64,000 nt of DNA from Anoplolepis gracilipes (GCF_047496725.1 NC_132975.1:12035501-12099500); one strand, 5' to 3'. Positions 47,081 through 60,234 are shown, counted from the first letter of the stretch. Notes: generated from the letters alone by a model not told the origin. Numbers and translations: made by a program.

Positions 47081-47640
47081 AACTAATTGATTATGGTAAT
47101 CAGTTAATTATTATTAATAAGTATCCATCGAGATCGCGTCAGCGGCCGTCGATAGGCGACGTTCACGCCTCTTAATCTACCGCGAAAATTTATGAGGCCT
47201 TGAGCCGAGCTAACACCCACACCATCGTCGATCCGGCGGCCTCCTCTTCTCGTAAATTATGGAACGCGACATCCGATCGAGTGACATCCATGCGGTGGTG
47301 TGGAGACGGAATTAATTACTTAGAACCGATATCGCCCGTCCACATTGCCGATGCCGTTGCCGTCGCGGTGAATCGCGTCGTTTGCTTCCGGCACGAATTT
47401 CTCGTATTTATCTCTAGTCTGAAACTTCTTGCCAAACTACTAAAATTGTAATCTGAAATCGAGCGATCCTTTCGACAACTTTGTTCTTCCGGTGAAAGGC
47501 GTCGTAACATCATACGAAATACTTCTTGGTAGTGACGCGTCGGGCAAACCGCATGGGAACAACAACCGATGTGTAAATAGCGTTTAATCCGCTTATACTG
47601 AAATATTATTAATGTATTTGTATTTTTACAGATCCGGAAA
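47080..47640. other. CpG-rich island, no gene supported
   Basis: The 110-codon minus-strand frame at 47316-47648 and 83-codon plus-strand frame at 47200-47451 overlap, and neither is recognisable. Confidence 0.5.
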
Positions 47641-47684
47641 AAATACAAATTAATATAATTTTATAAGCGCTTGAGAAGCTGTTT

Positions 47685-47805
47685 TTCCAACGTTGGTTAA
47701 CTTTAATTTTGGTTTAAATTATATCGCCGTCTCTTTTTTCTTTAACTTATCTGGAAGAGATAAAAATATAGTTTAAACTGAAGTTAAAATTAACCGACGT
47801 TGGAA
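47685..47805. mobile_element. fold-back/MITE-like element
   Basis: The left arm at 47685-47718 and right arm at 47772-47805 are inverted copies of 34 bp with 29 identities, beginning TTCCAACGTYGGTTAA. About 53 bp of loop, itself partly complementary, separates them. The size and terminal inverted repeats fit a miniature inverted-repeat element. No coding capacity and no certain target-site duplication are seen, and the superfamily is unknown. Confidence 0.6.
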
Positions 47806-47809
47806 GAAT

Positions 47810-48150
47810 AATCCCATCTTATTTTTTTAATTTATTTTAAGATGTCTTCAATTTTATTTAATTTTTTCTATATAACTACACTTTGTACGTTTATAGATTT
47901 TGAAATACAGATATAATTTCAAATAAGTTTAATTTTTGATACTGTAAAATATATTTAAAAGATACATTTTATGTCAATTGTCGCAAATAAACATAAAGAC
48001 TAGTTTCTACCATCTAACTGTCTCTAGCATCAAAATTTATATATAAACTCTTAAAACTATTTTTATTCTTTACTTTTATCATGACTAGTCTGTAGTTTGT
48101 TCAATTTCTTCTCAGAATGCGGGCAATAAGCATGAATCGCTTTTAATGAA
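47810..48150. other. AT-rich non-coding DNA
   Basis: No features are seen. Confidence 0.7.
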
Positions 48151-48157
48151 GCATGTT

Positions 48158-48183
48158 CTCTTTCTCTCTCTCTCTCTCTTTTT
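48158..48183. repeat. (CT)n microsatellite
   Basis: About 11 CT units, with another interrupted CT tract at about 48244-48271. Confidence 0.9.
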
Positions 48184-48279
48184 CTATGATCAAGAGTATA
48201 AGATGTGTAATTAAGCATGATTAGCTGTCGCGGTTGTTTGAAATCTCTCTGTCTCTCTTTCTCTCTTCTCTGGTTCTCG

Positions 48280-48440
48280 TCCGTCTACCGTTTGTAATCC
48301 GATTTCTCGCCTCATATAACGCGCACACGACGGGACATCGACACTCCAAATTTTGCGCATCGCGGCGCGGCCCAAGAGCAGGCTGGGTATAAAAGCGCGA
48401 TCTAACTTTCGACGCTGCCGAGGCCGTTTATTCATGCGTT
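48280..48440 (+). repeat. module E, copy 1
   Basis: Contains CGTCTACCGTTTGTAATCCG and ATTTCTCGCCTC. Copies 2 and 3 carry GTAATCCGATTTTCCGC and TAATCCGATTTTCCGCC in the same orientation. Each lies near a (CT)n tract. Confidence 0.35.
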
Positions 48441-48444
48441 TATT

Positions 48445-48990
48445 CCCCCGACGGCTCCGAAACTTGCTTCATAAATTATATCGGTTTAAAACGCATTAAA
48501 ACGCATCGAATCGCGAAAAAGCGATTGACTAAGTTCGTTAACATAAGTGGCTTTTACGAACAGAACATGATATATAAAGCCCTAACATATATATGAATTT
48601 CTAAGATTTTTAAAGAAAATTTCAAGCATGCTCTGTCTACGTCAAATAGATAAATAAACTTGCTTGTACGTGTGTCAGGTGATTATTTAAAGAGATTATT
48701 TAAACAGACACTTTTAATTATTGTTTACATATCAGAATTTAATCATTTTTAAAGCTTTATATTTTGAGAATATAAAAGATGTTTCTTAACGTTGCGTCCA
48801 ATAATTGGTTAATATTTCGTGATTATCAACATAATAAATTTTAAATAATCGCGACAAAAATGTTAAAACAAATGATTAATTTTATTTCTTGTAGCATTTA
48901 TTATTGGATTATTATTATTCACTCGATATTATCCAGTTTTCAACTTTATCCGCTAATATAAATAAGGACGAAATGCTCGCGTATTATTTC
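48445..48990. other. AT-rich spacer
   Basis: No features are seen between the GC-rich island carrying module E copy 1 and the next island. Confidence 0.65.
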
Positions 48991-49099
48991 GCGCGTATTG
49001 CAACAATTCATGCGACTGAAGCGCGACGCGATTTTACGACGAAGACACAGATAAAGCGTGTGTAGCCGCAGTTCGCGAAATGTGCCCTTCGAAATCCCC

Positions 49100-49200
49100 G
49101 CTTCATCCGTCTCGTGCCCGTTTGGTAATCCGATTTTCCGCTCGGTATCGGCAGAAAGCGCGCGCGGCATCGCGGCAGTCGAATTTAAGCGACGCGACAG
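49100..49200 (+). repeat. module E, copy 2
   Basis: CGTTTGGTAATCCGATTTTC and CGCTCGGTATCGG are shared with copies 1 and 3. A (CT)n tract follows about 130 bp later. Confidence 0.4.
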
Positions 49201-49278
49201 GCGAAAGGCGAAATTTTCATCCCGTTCTTCTCGGCCGGATACACCCACTTCCATCGCAACGTGGTTGCGTTCGATGTG

Positions 49279-49318
<40 letters not shown>
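49279..49318. repeat. (CT)n microsatellite
   Basis: About 18 CT units. Confidence 0.96.
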
Positions 49319-49322
<4 letters not shown>

Positions 49323-49499
49323 CTATTTCTCTCGAAAACCTCTCGATATGCTAATATCCTTGATGCCCCCACATTGCGCGTTAGTTGCAGGTTGGATTTT
49401 TCCGCGAAAACGTTTCGCCGCTTCGTTAACTCGTTAGAGAGAGCTCCATTGATTTTGTTCATGCGCAAAGGAAAGAACTCCCATTTCCCGCCGGCTATT

Positions 49500-50811
49500 T
49501 AGATTCCCCTTCGCACTGTTTACGAGTAATTTGATTTTCCTGTCGCGTTCTTAGATCATCGGTGTACAATCAAAACTGTATTTGCGGAAAAATACATATT
49601 TTTCGAAAAGATGAATGCACGCAAAATCTCTCTCTTTATTTCATCAATATCGAAAATTATACGTATAATGAAATTTTTATTTGAGCGACGAATGTTGTTT
49701 TATATGAGCGAGAAAAACTATATTTCAAAGTAGATTATAATTCGATAATCTTTGAGTAACAAAGAATTAAGATATAAAATTGCTCGAGTTTTTATAAGAA
49801 TATATACAGCATAGATCGATGATGATAGGGTATGCAAAGGACGATAGGTATTCGTATTAATTTCGCGCACTAACGAGGATTATACGTCGCGAATGGAATG
49901 CGAGGCCTTTCCGATCCGTGCGAGTAATCACGGACAGTTCGGGGCGTAATTCACTTTGATCGCTTTTCGCACCAGTCGTTAAACGGCCGTTAATATCGTT
50001 GTTAAAGGCCAATATACGGGATCTACATGCGAACGCTGTTGCGCAATGGTGATTAACCCACATATTAGAAAAGCGCTTCTCGTTTAAATACATTGCTAAT
50101 TCGTCCGATCACGGTAAATAATCTCTCTCCCTATTTGAAATAGAGCGCGTATCCGCACGATAATATTCAATTAATTCGAGGGTTTTACAACCGTATTGTT
50201 GTAATATTAACAACTGGGATTTTGATATCTGTATAGAGTATATAGATCAAATTGTAAAAATTTTTAAATAAATATATGATTTAATTATATAAATTGATGT
50301 CAAACGTGATTGAAAATGGAATTGAAATTGATATCTTAGTCAATAGATTGGATATTTAATTAAAGATAGTTTCTTTGTTTCTATATCTCATACAATTCAA
50401 TGTGCAAGCACTTGCAATGTAATATATTATTGTCTCATTATGCTATCATTTGAAAATTGACACAACGGAAACAGTTTGAATTTCACCAATCTTTGTTACT
50501 AGTATTACTGCGCTTTTACAATCAATTAATAAAGTTTATTTTAAACCAATGTAACTTAAGTTTTTATACTCCGGTTAAATTACACACGTCTCGCTTTCAT
50601 TTGTATTATATTTGTAGTTTTTTTCTTTTTTTTAAATACAGTACGCGTTTTCAAAATAAATTACTCTGCTCCCAGTTATCGTATTCCATATGTTCTAGAT
50701 ACATATGTTCTAGTAACATATATTTTTAGAAACTCATATTTTTATACACTTTGAAGATTTATATTTTTAAAAGATTTGTATAAAAAGTACTAATTGTAAA
50801 AAGCAATTTTT

Positions 50812-50820
<9 letters not shown>
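49500..50820. other. mostly AT-rich non-coding DNA
   Basis: A CpG-rich island lies at 49860-50100, containing GGCCAATATACGGGAT, a phrase reminiscent of module B. No supported gene. Confidence 0.55.

Positions 50821-50856
<36 letters not shown>
50820..50856. repeat. (TA)n microsatellite
   Basis: About 18 uninterrupted TA units. Confidence 0.97.
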
Positions 50857-50857
<1 letters not shown>

Positions 50858-51224
50858 CATTTGATCCTTCTTTGGAAAATTTTAGTAAAGCAAAAGTATA
50901 ATTGAATATAATTGAAGACTTTCTCTTTAAAATATTTAAGGTATTTTAGTTCAAGGACGTCTTCAAAAGACGTGTAATTAACACTTATAAGCGTTACATG
51001 AAAAGTATTCGTTGTCCTGTTACGTGCACACGCCATTATATCGGGGACCGAATCCTCGAAGCGAGATATCTCGTCCTCGACAAAAGCGCGCTGCGCACTT
51101 AACTCAATCGCGTGTCGCGCGCGACGAATCCCCGTTTAATCAGCGCCTTTTAGGTGGCCCGAGATAAGACTCGTAATTAGTTATACAGGTCGCTTTGAAG
51201 CGCCCCGTCTCGATCTCGAGCTAC

Positions 51225-51275
51225 TCCCGCGCTTGTACCTACCTAATCCGATTTTCCGCCTGGCGTGTATCGAGC
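51225..51275 (+). repeat. module E, copy 3
   Basis: ACCTAATCCGATTTTCCGCC and GTGTATCGAG parallel copy 2. A (CT)n tract follows immediately. Confidence 0.4.
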
Positions 51276-51277
51276 TG

Positions 51278-51330
<53 letters not shown>
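51278..51330. repeat. (CT)n microsatellite
   Basis: About 25 CT units with one early interruption. Confidence 0.97.
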
Positions 51331-51331
<1 letters not shown>

Positions 51332-51423
51332 TCCCTCTCTTTCCCAAAAGACGAATTCGACCGGCGAACCGAAGACGTGCGGTGAGCTGGGGCATCGTCT
51401 TCGAGGTCTTCAAGGGATTCTCC

Positions 51424-51453
51424 AATACCGAAATATCGATATATTTCGGTATT
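51424..51453. repeat. near-perfect palindrome with 4-nt loop
   Basis: Arms of 13 bp (AATACCGAAATAT and its exact reverse complement) flank a CGAT loop that is itself palindromic in part. The stem is perfect. Confidence 0.9.
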
Positions 51454-51459
51454 CCGTAA

Positions 51460-52130
51460 ATTCTATTACTTCATCTCTCTCACACGAGGGAAGCATTTTG
51501 AGAGATTTGGATACCACGAATAAATTATACAGAAATTATGCGAGAGGATGATGGCACTGTGCACAATTGCACGATCGCTCGTATTCATTTATTTCCATTT
51601 CGTTTAATAAATAATCGCTATTAATTAATACTAATGGAATTCCGATAAATATTAAATAATTCTTTTTCCTGCCTTTTTATTCTCTTTTTACGAAAAAAAG
51701 CTCGTCGATTTTCTCACTTCTTCGGGCACTTTATTCAGCTGGAAAATTTCAAGCGATATGTATTCCCTTAAGTTGAAAAATATAACACGTCGCAATCTCT
51801 TACCAACGACTTGTCAAAGTATGTGGAATGTACGTGGCGCGAAACTGCTATCTTCAAAATACATTGCCGCGAGAGATGAAGCTGAAAAGGGAGAGAAAAG
51901 GGAGAGAAAAGGGAGAGAAAAGGGAGAAAGAAAGAGAAAGAGAGAGAATATTGACATGACGGGGAAAAGAGCTGAGAAAATGCAGCGATCGAGACGCGAA
52001 ACGCGCCGAGTTTTCATCGAACTGCGCGTATCGGGGAAGCCCGATTGATTCGTCGAGTTATCGTTATCCATCCGCTGACATCGCGTCGTCCTACATTTCG
52101 GGAGATGGCGATTCTGCTGTCCGCCCAGTC
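51460..52130. other. non-coding, no gene seen
   Basis: AT-rich to 51720, then mixed. An 11-bp minisatellite lies at 51886-51935. Confidence 0.6.
51886..51950. repeat. 11-bp minisatellite (GGGAGAGAAAA)n
   Basis: Almost four copies of the 11-bp unit, then degenerate GA-rich sequence. Confidence 0.9.
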
Positions 52131-53480
52131 CCTTCTCCCTTCGTGTGGTTTTGCCCTGGTGAATTTCAAAAGCGCTATTTCATGCGGTCGCTATTTAACC
52201 CCCCGTCCATTCGTCATCGCGTATACATATCGCGCGATTTTATTCGTCCGCTATCGAACAACGATGACATGAAGCCCAGGACCCAGGACTGGACTCGTTT
52301 TGTACGCGCGCGCGTGCAAGATTTTCCTTTAATGTGTTTACAATGGTTACTGCGTTTTGTAACACGTTACAACGGAACGCGCATTCGTGTCACGTATTCA
52401 CGCGGTAATTGGCGTAATTGGTGGATAATGGTGCTGCGCCATACTGGATATTTCGAGGCGATGTTTCGGTTTGCGAGCAGACAACGAACTTTATACCGTA
52501 TATATAGCGACCCGTGCTCGCGCGAAGATTACACGTTTCGGCCATCGTCCAATAGCCTCTCCAGGGCAGGGATTTCGGAGTTTTGCCATTCGAGAACCAC
52601 TCTCTTGATAGCAAAACTCTCGTATACGGGCATTTGCTTGCACCTTTAGTCCGCTGGAAAGCTATGCTTCCTTTACTCTTACTGCCAGCGGTAAAGCCCA
52701 CTGAAATCGCGAATTAGTATCAATATTTTCAAATTTCAATCTCTCAGAACAATCCTTATAGATAATAACTTAATAAAATTGCAAATCGCGAGTGTACCGC
52801 TCAATAATTGTCTGAATAAAAAAAAAAAAAAAAAATATGTACGTATACTCGCTAACGGGAGTTTTATTATGAGGCATTTCCTTAAACCGGTGACAATTTT
52901 ATTTCTCGTCGTAGTATAAGTATTGCACTCTCTCGCCGGGATAACGTTTTATTTCGACTTTGAAAGTCCCGTTCGCGAGATATACAGCCATGCTGCGCGT
53001 CTGAAATGGGACGTCTCGGCGGCGCGGCGGAGGCTTGTCGTCATCCATAGTTAAAGTTTCCGAAGATTTCGCCGAGAGATCTCTTGGATGTACATATGAC
53101 GTCGAGACTGGCTTATTGACTTCAATGTCGACAGACGTCAATTCTCAATCGAAAATGATCGGTAAAATTTTATGCTGTAGAATGTTATCCCTAGGGCAGA
53201 TTCACCGTAAAAATAACACGTATCATTGACGTGATGTAACGACTGTCATTTAGGTGGACACGTGTTATAAGAATATGATGACGTACGCGGCAAGTTCTCG
53301 AAACGACCTTTTTATCAATTCGATTTCGCGTGACATGCAATCGGAATATTTTATTGTCGTACACAATTTACTCTACAAATATTTGAAATCGAAAAATTCT
53401 GACGCAAATATTTCAAATGGAAACATCCTAATTCCTTTTAAAAAAATAGGGTTTATTCATCTGTATTAAAAAAAAATAAA
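52130..53480. other. mixed stretch, no gene supported
   Basis: A 168-codon plus-strand frame at 52143-52649 and an overlapping 103-codon minus-strand frame at 52390-52701 are both unrecognised. An A run is at about 52818-52835. The 80-codon minus-strand frame at 52899-53141 is not low-complexity, but it lacks recognisable homology and splice context. Confidence 0.45.
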
Positions 53481-53695
53481 ATAAAAAGATATTTTAGTTT
53501 CGAAAGTCGTGTGTTTGACAAATTTCCAATAATGTGAATGCAGAAACCTTTCCCTCGTGAAAGAATAAAGTTGTATATCTGTCAGGGGACGATCGCGCGT
53601 GTGACGTAGCGATACCTTGTTAACCGATACCACCTACGAGTTTAAAGTGTTAAAAAGCCACGTTCTATTTAAAAGAGAGTTTGGCTGGGCGACAA

Positions 53696-53723
53696 AGAGA
53701 GAGAGAGAGAGAGAGAGAGAGAA
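53696..53723. repeat. (GA)n microsatellite
   Basis: About 13 GA units. Confidence 0.95.
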
Positions 53724-53829
53724 GTAGGGAGGCAGGAAGTTGGAGAGGAGTATTTGGCGAGAAGCCGCCTCAAGTTGAAACCGTATAACACGTTTTGCAC
53801 CCCCTACCAGACGCTTGTCAAAGTGTGAC

Positions 53830-54260
53830 AGAATATGTGACAACGGGATTGCATTTTCGCGCGGCGCCTCGTCGAGGCGGAAAAAGGCGAAGGAAACTCG
53901 CGCGGTAGGAAGAGAGAGGAGAGCAACACTGCTACTGCGAACAGACAGATAATATACGTAGCAGTCGAGACAGTTTGAAAACTGCGTTCCGGGGAGGAAG
54001 CCTAAGTAGATTTTGTCGTCGGCTAATCTGCCCGTCTATTCTGTCAGCGCGGTACGCATAAACGTCCGTCGTAAAATGTTATTTAAGGTACAACAATTTC
54101 CGTGCATGAGAAAGAGAGAAAGAGAGAGAAAGAAAAACAGAGAGAACTGGACTTCTTCTCGGATTTACAGAATACTGCGTACACAATTCGTTGTAAATTG
54201 TGTTTTCAAAATTCCCACTGGTACACTGGTTGTAAGCAGAAAGGTATGCTAATATAGGTA
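53830..54260. other. CpG-rich island then open frame
   Basis: Includes a CGCCTC/GAGGCG hairpin at 53865-53879 and an interrupted GA tract at 54108-54145. A 79-codon plus-strand frame at 54013-54252 ends near a GTATGC donor-like site but is not recognised. Confidence 0.4.
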
Positions 54261-54457
54261 TTGAAAAATATCTGATAAATCAAAAAGTGCTTTTGGATAC
54301 GAAAACAACATTAAAAAATTAATATGAGTATGCGAATGCACCTATAATATCTTGTGCCATATTTGAAATCCATAATTTATATTACTCATATTTTGTCCAC
54401 ATCAACAATATTCGTTTGCAGGTAATTTTCTTTATCAAAGAGAAATCTGTATGTAAT

Positions 54458-54506
54458 GAGTTAATGCATACAAATATATATATACATATAAATATATATA
54501 TACATG

Positions 54507-54581
<75 letters not shown>
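54458..54581. repeat. compound (TA)n(GA)n microsatellite
   Basis: Interrupted TA from 54458, pure TA from about 54510 to 54560, then (GA)n to 54581. Confidence 0.96.
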
Positions 54582-54739
54582 TGCAGTAAAAAATATTTTC
54601 TCCAGAGAATATTTTAATGAAATTTAAAAAATCTCGAATATGTATCGCGTGTTATTTTCGTAGACGAGATATAGAGAAATAGCAATGTTTTCTTGTGCTG
54701 ATGTAATTTATCATAATTACGCAAAGCAACGTGCATATA

Positions 54740-55320
54740 TACCGAACCTGTCACAAATTGGGCTGCATTACGTCGCGCGGAAATCTGCGCAAACAAAAAC
54801 CTCCCGGATTCGCGTTGGCTTTATAACGTTACCTTTCCGGCCGACAGTTCCGGATCGTTACGCGAATAATAATTTCTACCCTACGGACTTGCGTACAGAT
54901 TCGTTCAGTTTTTGACCGTCGGACTGACGAGTCGGCTATTCTAATTGAAAAGGAAAAAAAAAAACATGTACGCGCCCGGCGCACAAACAGCTTGTCGTAA
55001 TCGAATCGCGACGACTCGCAATTGCATGGGACGTTTTATGGAAATGGACCGATAAAAAAAGAGGGGGCGGACGTTGGGAGATACCCGAGACGAGTTGGGT
55101 GCGATCGCGCCCAGAAAAGTGCGACGGCTGTTTCTTGAAAAAGTTCCACCATTACCGTTCCCCATTCGCCGTTTCCGCTCCCGCGAGAGAGTGACACGCC
55201 GTCAATTTTTTCGGGCTATTTCCAGAAGAACATAAATCCAACCGCGGGATCGTTCGTCCGTTTCCGGACCGTTTATTGAACGCCTGATATATGGCACGGT
55301 CACGCGCTAAAAAATATTGA
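54740..55320. other. CpG-rich island, no gene supported
   Basis: GC-rich and complex, with short frames only. No RNA-gene signal was found. Confidence 0.5.
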
Positions 55321-56400
55321 AACGTTTTCTTCCGTATTTTATTTAAATTAGATTAGCCTCTCTATTTTATGACAAGATTAACTCTGTCGTGATAAATACA
55401 CTTGTTATTGATGTTTATTTAATTCGATCACAAGAATATGATTCATTATGTACAAGTGTATTCATCGAACACTTTAGGAGATATCATTCTGCGAATCTCT
55501 TTAATTCTTATCCATATCTTTTGACATACAATGTGTTGAAAAAAAAGTTTATAAACGATGTAATTCTAGAATGAAAATTATAAAAAGCAATAAATGTCAC
55601 GAACACGAATGTTGTGTTTCAATACTAATCTATTTTATTTTATCGAGAATTGATTTGCACGATATACTGTATTAAACGTTGCTCGTTTTGCACACCCGGT
55701 GTAAAATTCGCGCCACATTTCCACTCGTGAATACCGAGGACATGTTCTCTTTTTCGTAGATGATGCTCTTTATCGGAGAATTCACTGTCTCCGCTTTTCA
55801 ATGCGTTCGAAGTCACGAGCCGTCTATCGAATACGTCGCGAACATCTTGCACCATAAAGAAAGAGAGAGAAAGAGAGAGAACGAAAAAAAAACCCAAACA
55901 CGTCACGTTCGATTGCGTCGGTGACTTATCAGCTTCAGTGATATGTGATGGCAGCAATCGCATCCCTCGCCAGGTATCGTCGCGATAACTGCAAACGAAA
56001 AGAGACAATAAGTCGCTAAAATCTCGCCATACCGGTCTTCGTTGTCCATCTAAAATATAATGAAAAAAATTTGGCGTTTTTCTTGAACACAGATAAATAA
56101 GCAGTATCTAGATACTGAATTGCATCTCGAATGAAAAACATTTGTATGTAAACAATATTAATTGTCAAAATATTTAATGACAAATTATAAAAATTCGAAA
56201 TAATAGTTAATTAGCGTGATATAATGAAAAGATTGATCCGCAAAAATATAAATCTGTATATGTATATAGATTCACTTTTCTGGAGAAAATTTCAGAAAAG
56301 AGACTACGTTAGAGATGTATTCGGGATATGTTGTATTCAAGTATAATTCTCGAGAGATCATTCTTCTACAAGTTATTTTGTATGCAGTACTGTCTCCGCG
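55320..56400. other. mostly AT-rich non-coding DNA
   Basis: A CpG-richer pocket lies at 55640-55990, with a GA tract at 55857-55882. The 122-codon minus-strand frame at 55640-56008 crosses this tract and is not recognised. Confidence 0.55.
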
Positions 56401-56880
56401 TGAAATTAGTAGCTTGAAATTGAAGCACAGGCATCTCGAGCTCTCTCAAAGTTGCGGAACCATTGAGACTGATCATCCGGTCGTCGAGAGTGGCAACGCC
56501 GAAGAATACAGAGAGACACCGCCGCGAAGGAAATTATAATTCCGCCGCGAGAAATTAATTATTACGCGACCGACTATAACGAACGAGCGTCTTTGATAAA
56601 GACACGAGCATCGCGGCGATAAGTATTCATCGACCGTCGTCGTCATCGTCTCTTTGTTTCTCGCTCCGTCTCTCTTTCTTCCGTAATACAAGCCGCTTGA
56701 CAAACCAGCATCGCGCCCCTTTCTCAATTATGAAGTTCGCGTAATTGCGGCCGATTTGTTAGCGAACTTTTCCCGTGGGATGCACGCGAAGCGAAGCGAA
56801 CGATGCACTATTGGTTGCGAAGAATCAACAGAATCGGAATCGATTCCCTTTTCGCGCAATAGAAATACCGCAAAAAAGTG
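56400..56880. other. CpG-rich island
   Basis: Open frames on both strands, none recognisable. A short GCGAA run (GCGAAGCGAAGCGAACG) lies at about 56787. Confidence 0.5.
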
Positions 56881-57031
56881 ACGAGTATTTTTTTACTTTG
56901 ATATTTTAGTTTTGCTAACGAATTTAATTCGGTGATATGAGCCAATGAAACCGATAGATTTAGAAAAATAAAATAGAAATAACGAAGAAAAAATGATAAA
57001 TGAAAAGAGATAAGCCAAGCTTAAATGTTTA

Positions 57032-57053
57032 ACACACACACACACACACACAA
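57032..57053. repeat. (CA)n microsatellite
   Basis: About ten CA units. Confidence 0.95.
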
Positions 57054-57239
57054 AGTATACACAGGAGTGGCTCTATTTATGGCGAGACGAAGAATACTAT
57101 TGAATATCGATTTTCAAAGATTCTTTGATTAATTTGGATGCAGAAACTCAGAATTATCTAATCGTGATATTACCTAATCTATTAATAATGGCATTTGGCG
57201 GTATATTCACCGTGCAATAACGGAATTTCACAAATACCT

Positions 57240-57930
57240 ATTCAATTCACCAATAAAATGCATAATTTCGTGATAATTTTAACCAGGATAGTATTGCTTT
57301 CTCTCTCATAATTTTCCGCCTGTACATTCGTCGTGTTCTGAACCTGTGGAACGTTGCGTAAATTCCATTCCGTAAATTTCTTGACTCTGGCAGATCGAAC
57401 GTTACCGCTAGTGCAATTATTTTTCACGTTGCCTGACCGCGCGCGCTCGTTTATCCGACGACCGGCCGAAAAAATCGCCCATAAAATCGCGTCGGTGCGA
57501 CCGAACCGACATGTTTGGTGTCTCCGGGTTGCCACGCTGCGAAAGGGTTAAAAGTCGCGTCGTCTTTTTCGCGCCGATGCGAAAGTTATCGCGACCGCGA
57601 ATAAAAAGTGGGGTTGCGCTTTTAACGGACGGTGAAAACAGATTCCGCGACGTTATTTTTCATTCTCGTCGGAAAAGGAGCAACGCGCCACTTCCCTCCA
57701 ATCCATATATTTCTATCCGAGCGGTTGCCTCCAGTATCGAGCGAATGTCGATAGACTGTTGCGGCTCCGACAGTCGGAATACAAACGGGGCGGCGATATT
57801 GCCATAAAAATATCCAGCCGCGTGTACAAAGCTACCGGCGTTCGCTTTCTGCTCCTCTCGCGTGCATCCCGTGTGTTTCTCCTCTTTTAACTTTCCTCTC
57901 GCCAAGACGTACACACCCTGTTTCATCGTT
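57240..57930. other. CpG-rich island, no gene supported
   Basis: Frames of 65-98 codons overlap on both strands. None has a recognisable domain or convincing splice sites. Confidence 0.5.
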
Positions 57931-60230
57931 ATTCTATTTGTGTAAACCGAGTTTGCTAGGATGCGTTGATAGATGTATCATAAACATACCTAGATCTAGA
58001 CAACGGTGGCAGATAATATTAATGATGCTTTTCAAAAGTATTTTCCAATCTTCCTTAGTCAATATCTAGACAGTTTTGACGTAGACATAGACGTAGACAC
58101 GAATAGAATGCTCAGATTGCTTTATATGACAGCATCTCAATTTTTTTTTTTTTTGAATAATAAAATAATTTTGAAAATAGTAAGTGTTAAAAATATATGA
58201 AAATTTCATACAGATGAGAGGGAAAGAAAGCATATAAATATCAATATATAAATTGTATTTTTACGCGTACTCTTATTTAAATATAAAAATACTCTAATTG
58301 TACAATAATAAAAATAAATATATAGTTTAAAAATATTCTAGTAGATGAGTATATTTAAATTATAAGAGTATAAAGACTGGTGCATTAATTACTTAGCTAA
58401 CTTAATAATAATTTGGACAAGTATAATGACGAGTTGATGTGAAATAAATGCAACGATAATTCTTCGATAGCGATGGGAAAGAACGAATGACATACAGCAA
58501 CGAATGAAAAATGAAAGCAATTCGGTGTATATCTCGACAAGTTATTACGACCGCATCAATTTCGATATGTAGCCGCGACAGCCTTCAATTAGTTCACGCA
58601 TATTAATGCTTCGAGCGTACACATATATGCGTGGTATTCGAATATATACGAATGAAACTAAAAAAAAACAGCAATAGCGCGACGCCGGGAAAAAGTTACA
58701 ACTGAAATCGTTGTGCGTCTACGAAACTACTTTACTCGCGAGCGTGTATACGTATATTTTTTTAATGTGCTTATATGTACGTAAAAGCGCGTCTACATAC
58801 GGAGTGACTATACACGTTTGCAACGTGTAGCTGCCATTTGAATAAAAGGGAAAAACCGGGAAAGCTTACATCGATCGCGTTTATTGCCAGCCTGTATGTG
58901 TAATCAAGGTTTTGCTTTCTGAAAGCATCGCACGACTTAATAAAGTTTTCAGATGAACGGAATTTAGAGTGACCCTCGAGAAAAATGACATGCAAGCTTT
59001 GCGTTGGACACAGAATCGAGAATTGCATTCTCTCAGAACGACTCTCGATATTAAATTTCGCAAATGGGCAATCAGCCACCCTGGAAAATTGAGGACTATA
59101 CTTCAAAAAAGAGACATATGAAAATATAATTGTATACTGATTATTAAAATATATATATATATATATGTATATACACCTCTATTTTGCACTGTATATTTTA
59201 ATCTAACATTACTCTTTTAGAGTTTTTAAAATTTTTTAATGTAATTTTGCGATTGAGATTTTTTAAAAATGTTATCTTTTAATTTTTTGTTGTCCTTATA
59301 TTATATAATTATATTATAAAAATATAATTATATTATAAAAAAAATTTTTTATTTTATTGCGCTTATAATTTGGATCAATCTTCAATTGCTACATTGGAAC
59401 ATTTTAATTTGCCAGAACACTCTCTTGATAATAAAACTTTTAAAAAGCATCTAGTTTTACCTTACTCAAAGTTTTGCAAAGCGAAAAATATCTAATGAAT
59501 ATATTGCACATTTATTTTTATCTCAAGAAATTAGGGCGTTTCCTTACTTAGATCTAAAAATGTATTGCCTGCATTCATAATGCTATCAATTAAATTGCGA
59601 AGTTGGTTTACCTAGTATAAACTTAGTGGTTTGGAAATAATGATTTGAATCTAGAAGGGAGATGAATATTCAGAAATATACTACTTTAGTATAAAATTAC
59701 GCGATTGTATGTTCTTTTAAGTTTTGTATTTCTTCATTCTCAATACTCGATATTTAATTAGCGCACGCACACACAGAAATGTTTCATGTATCATCTTTCA
59801 AGAGCGTAGCCAAAATTGTAAATTTTTAAATGCAAAGAGATTTTAATTAATATAATTAATATAATAAACATAAAATATTACGTTTCGTTGTTTCTTTCAT
59901 AGGATACATTTATGACTGCACACATCTATATTTTGTTCCATTTCGTATTTATATAGTAAATATAAAAAATATAAAAATCAAAGAAATGGACTTGGAGCTT
60001 AAGGGTGTAAATGCACTTTTCTTGCATTCACTTGTAGCTGGTTACCCATTCCATAAAATGCATCTAAAGTTCACAGTCTTTCTGATTTTTATTTTTCGTC
60101 GCATAACGTCGATACCGAGAGTTCAATTAACACACATACACATGTTTTGTGCGGATGTACGCGGATCGACTAATAAAAGACCAAAACTTGACAGGGAAAA
60201 AAGTTATCATAGAGAGCATTGCGATTGTTT
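57930..60230. other. AT-rich non-coding DNA
   Basis: Contains a (TA) tract at 59149-59173 and an AT-rich tandem duplication of about 19 bp at 59304-59340. A CpG-richer pocket lies at 58660-59090. No gene is seen. Confidence 0.6.
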
Positions 60231-60233
60231 GCG

Positions 60234-60234
<1 letters not shown>

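Noticed and set aside
54400..54432. TTTGCAGGTAATT as a recursive splice site
   Set aside because: The upstream pyrimidine tract is weak and the donor half is off consensus.
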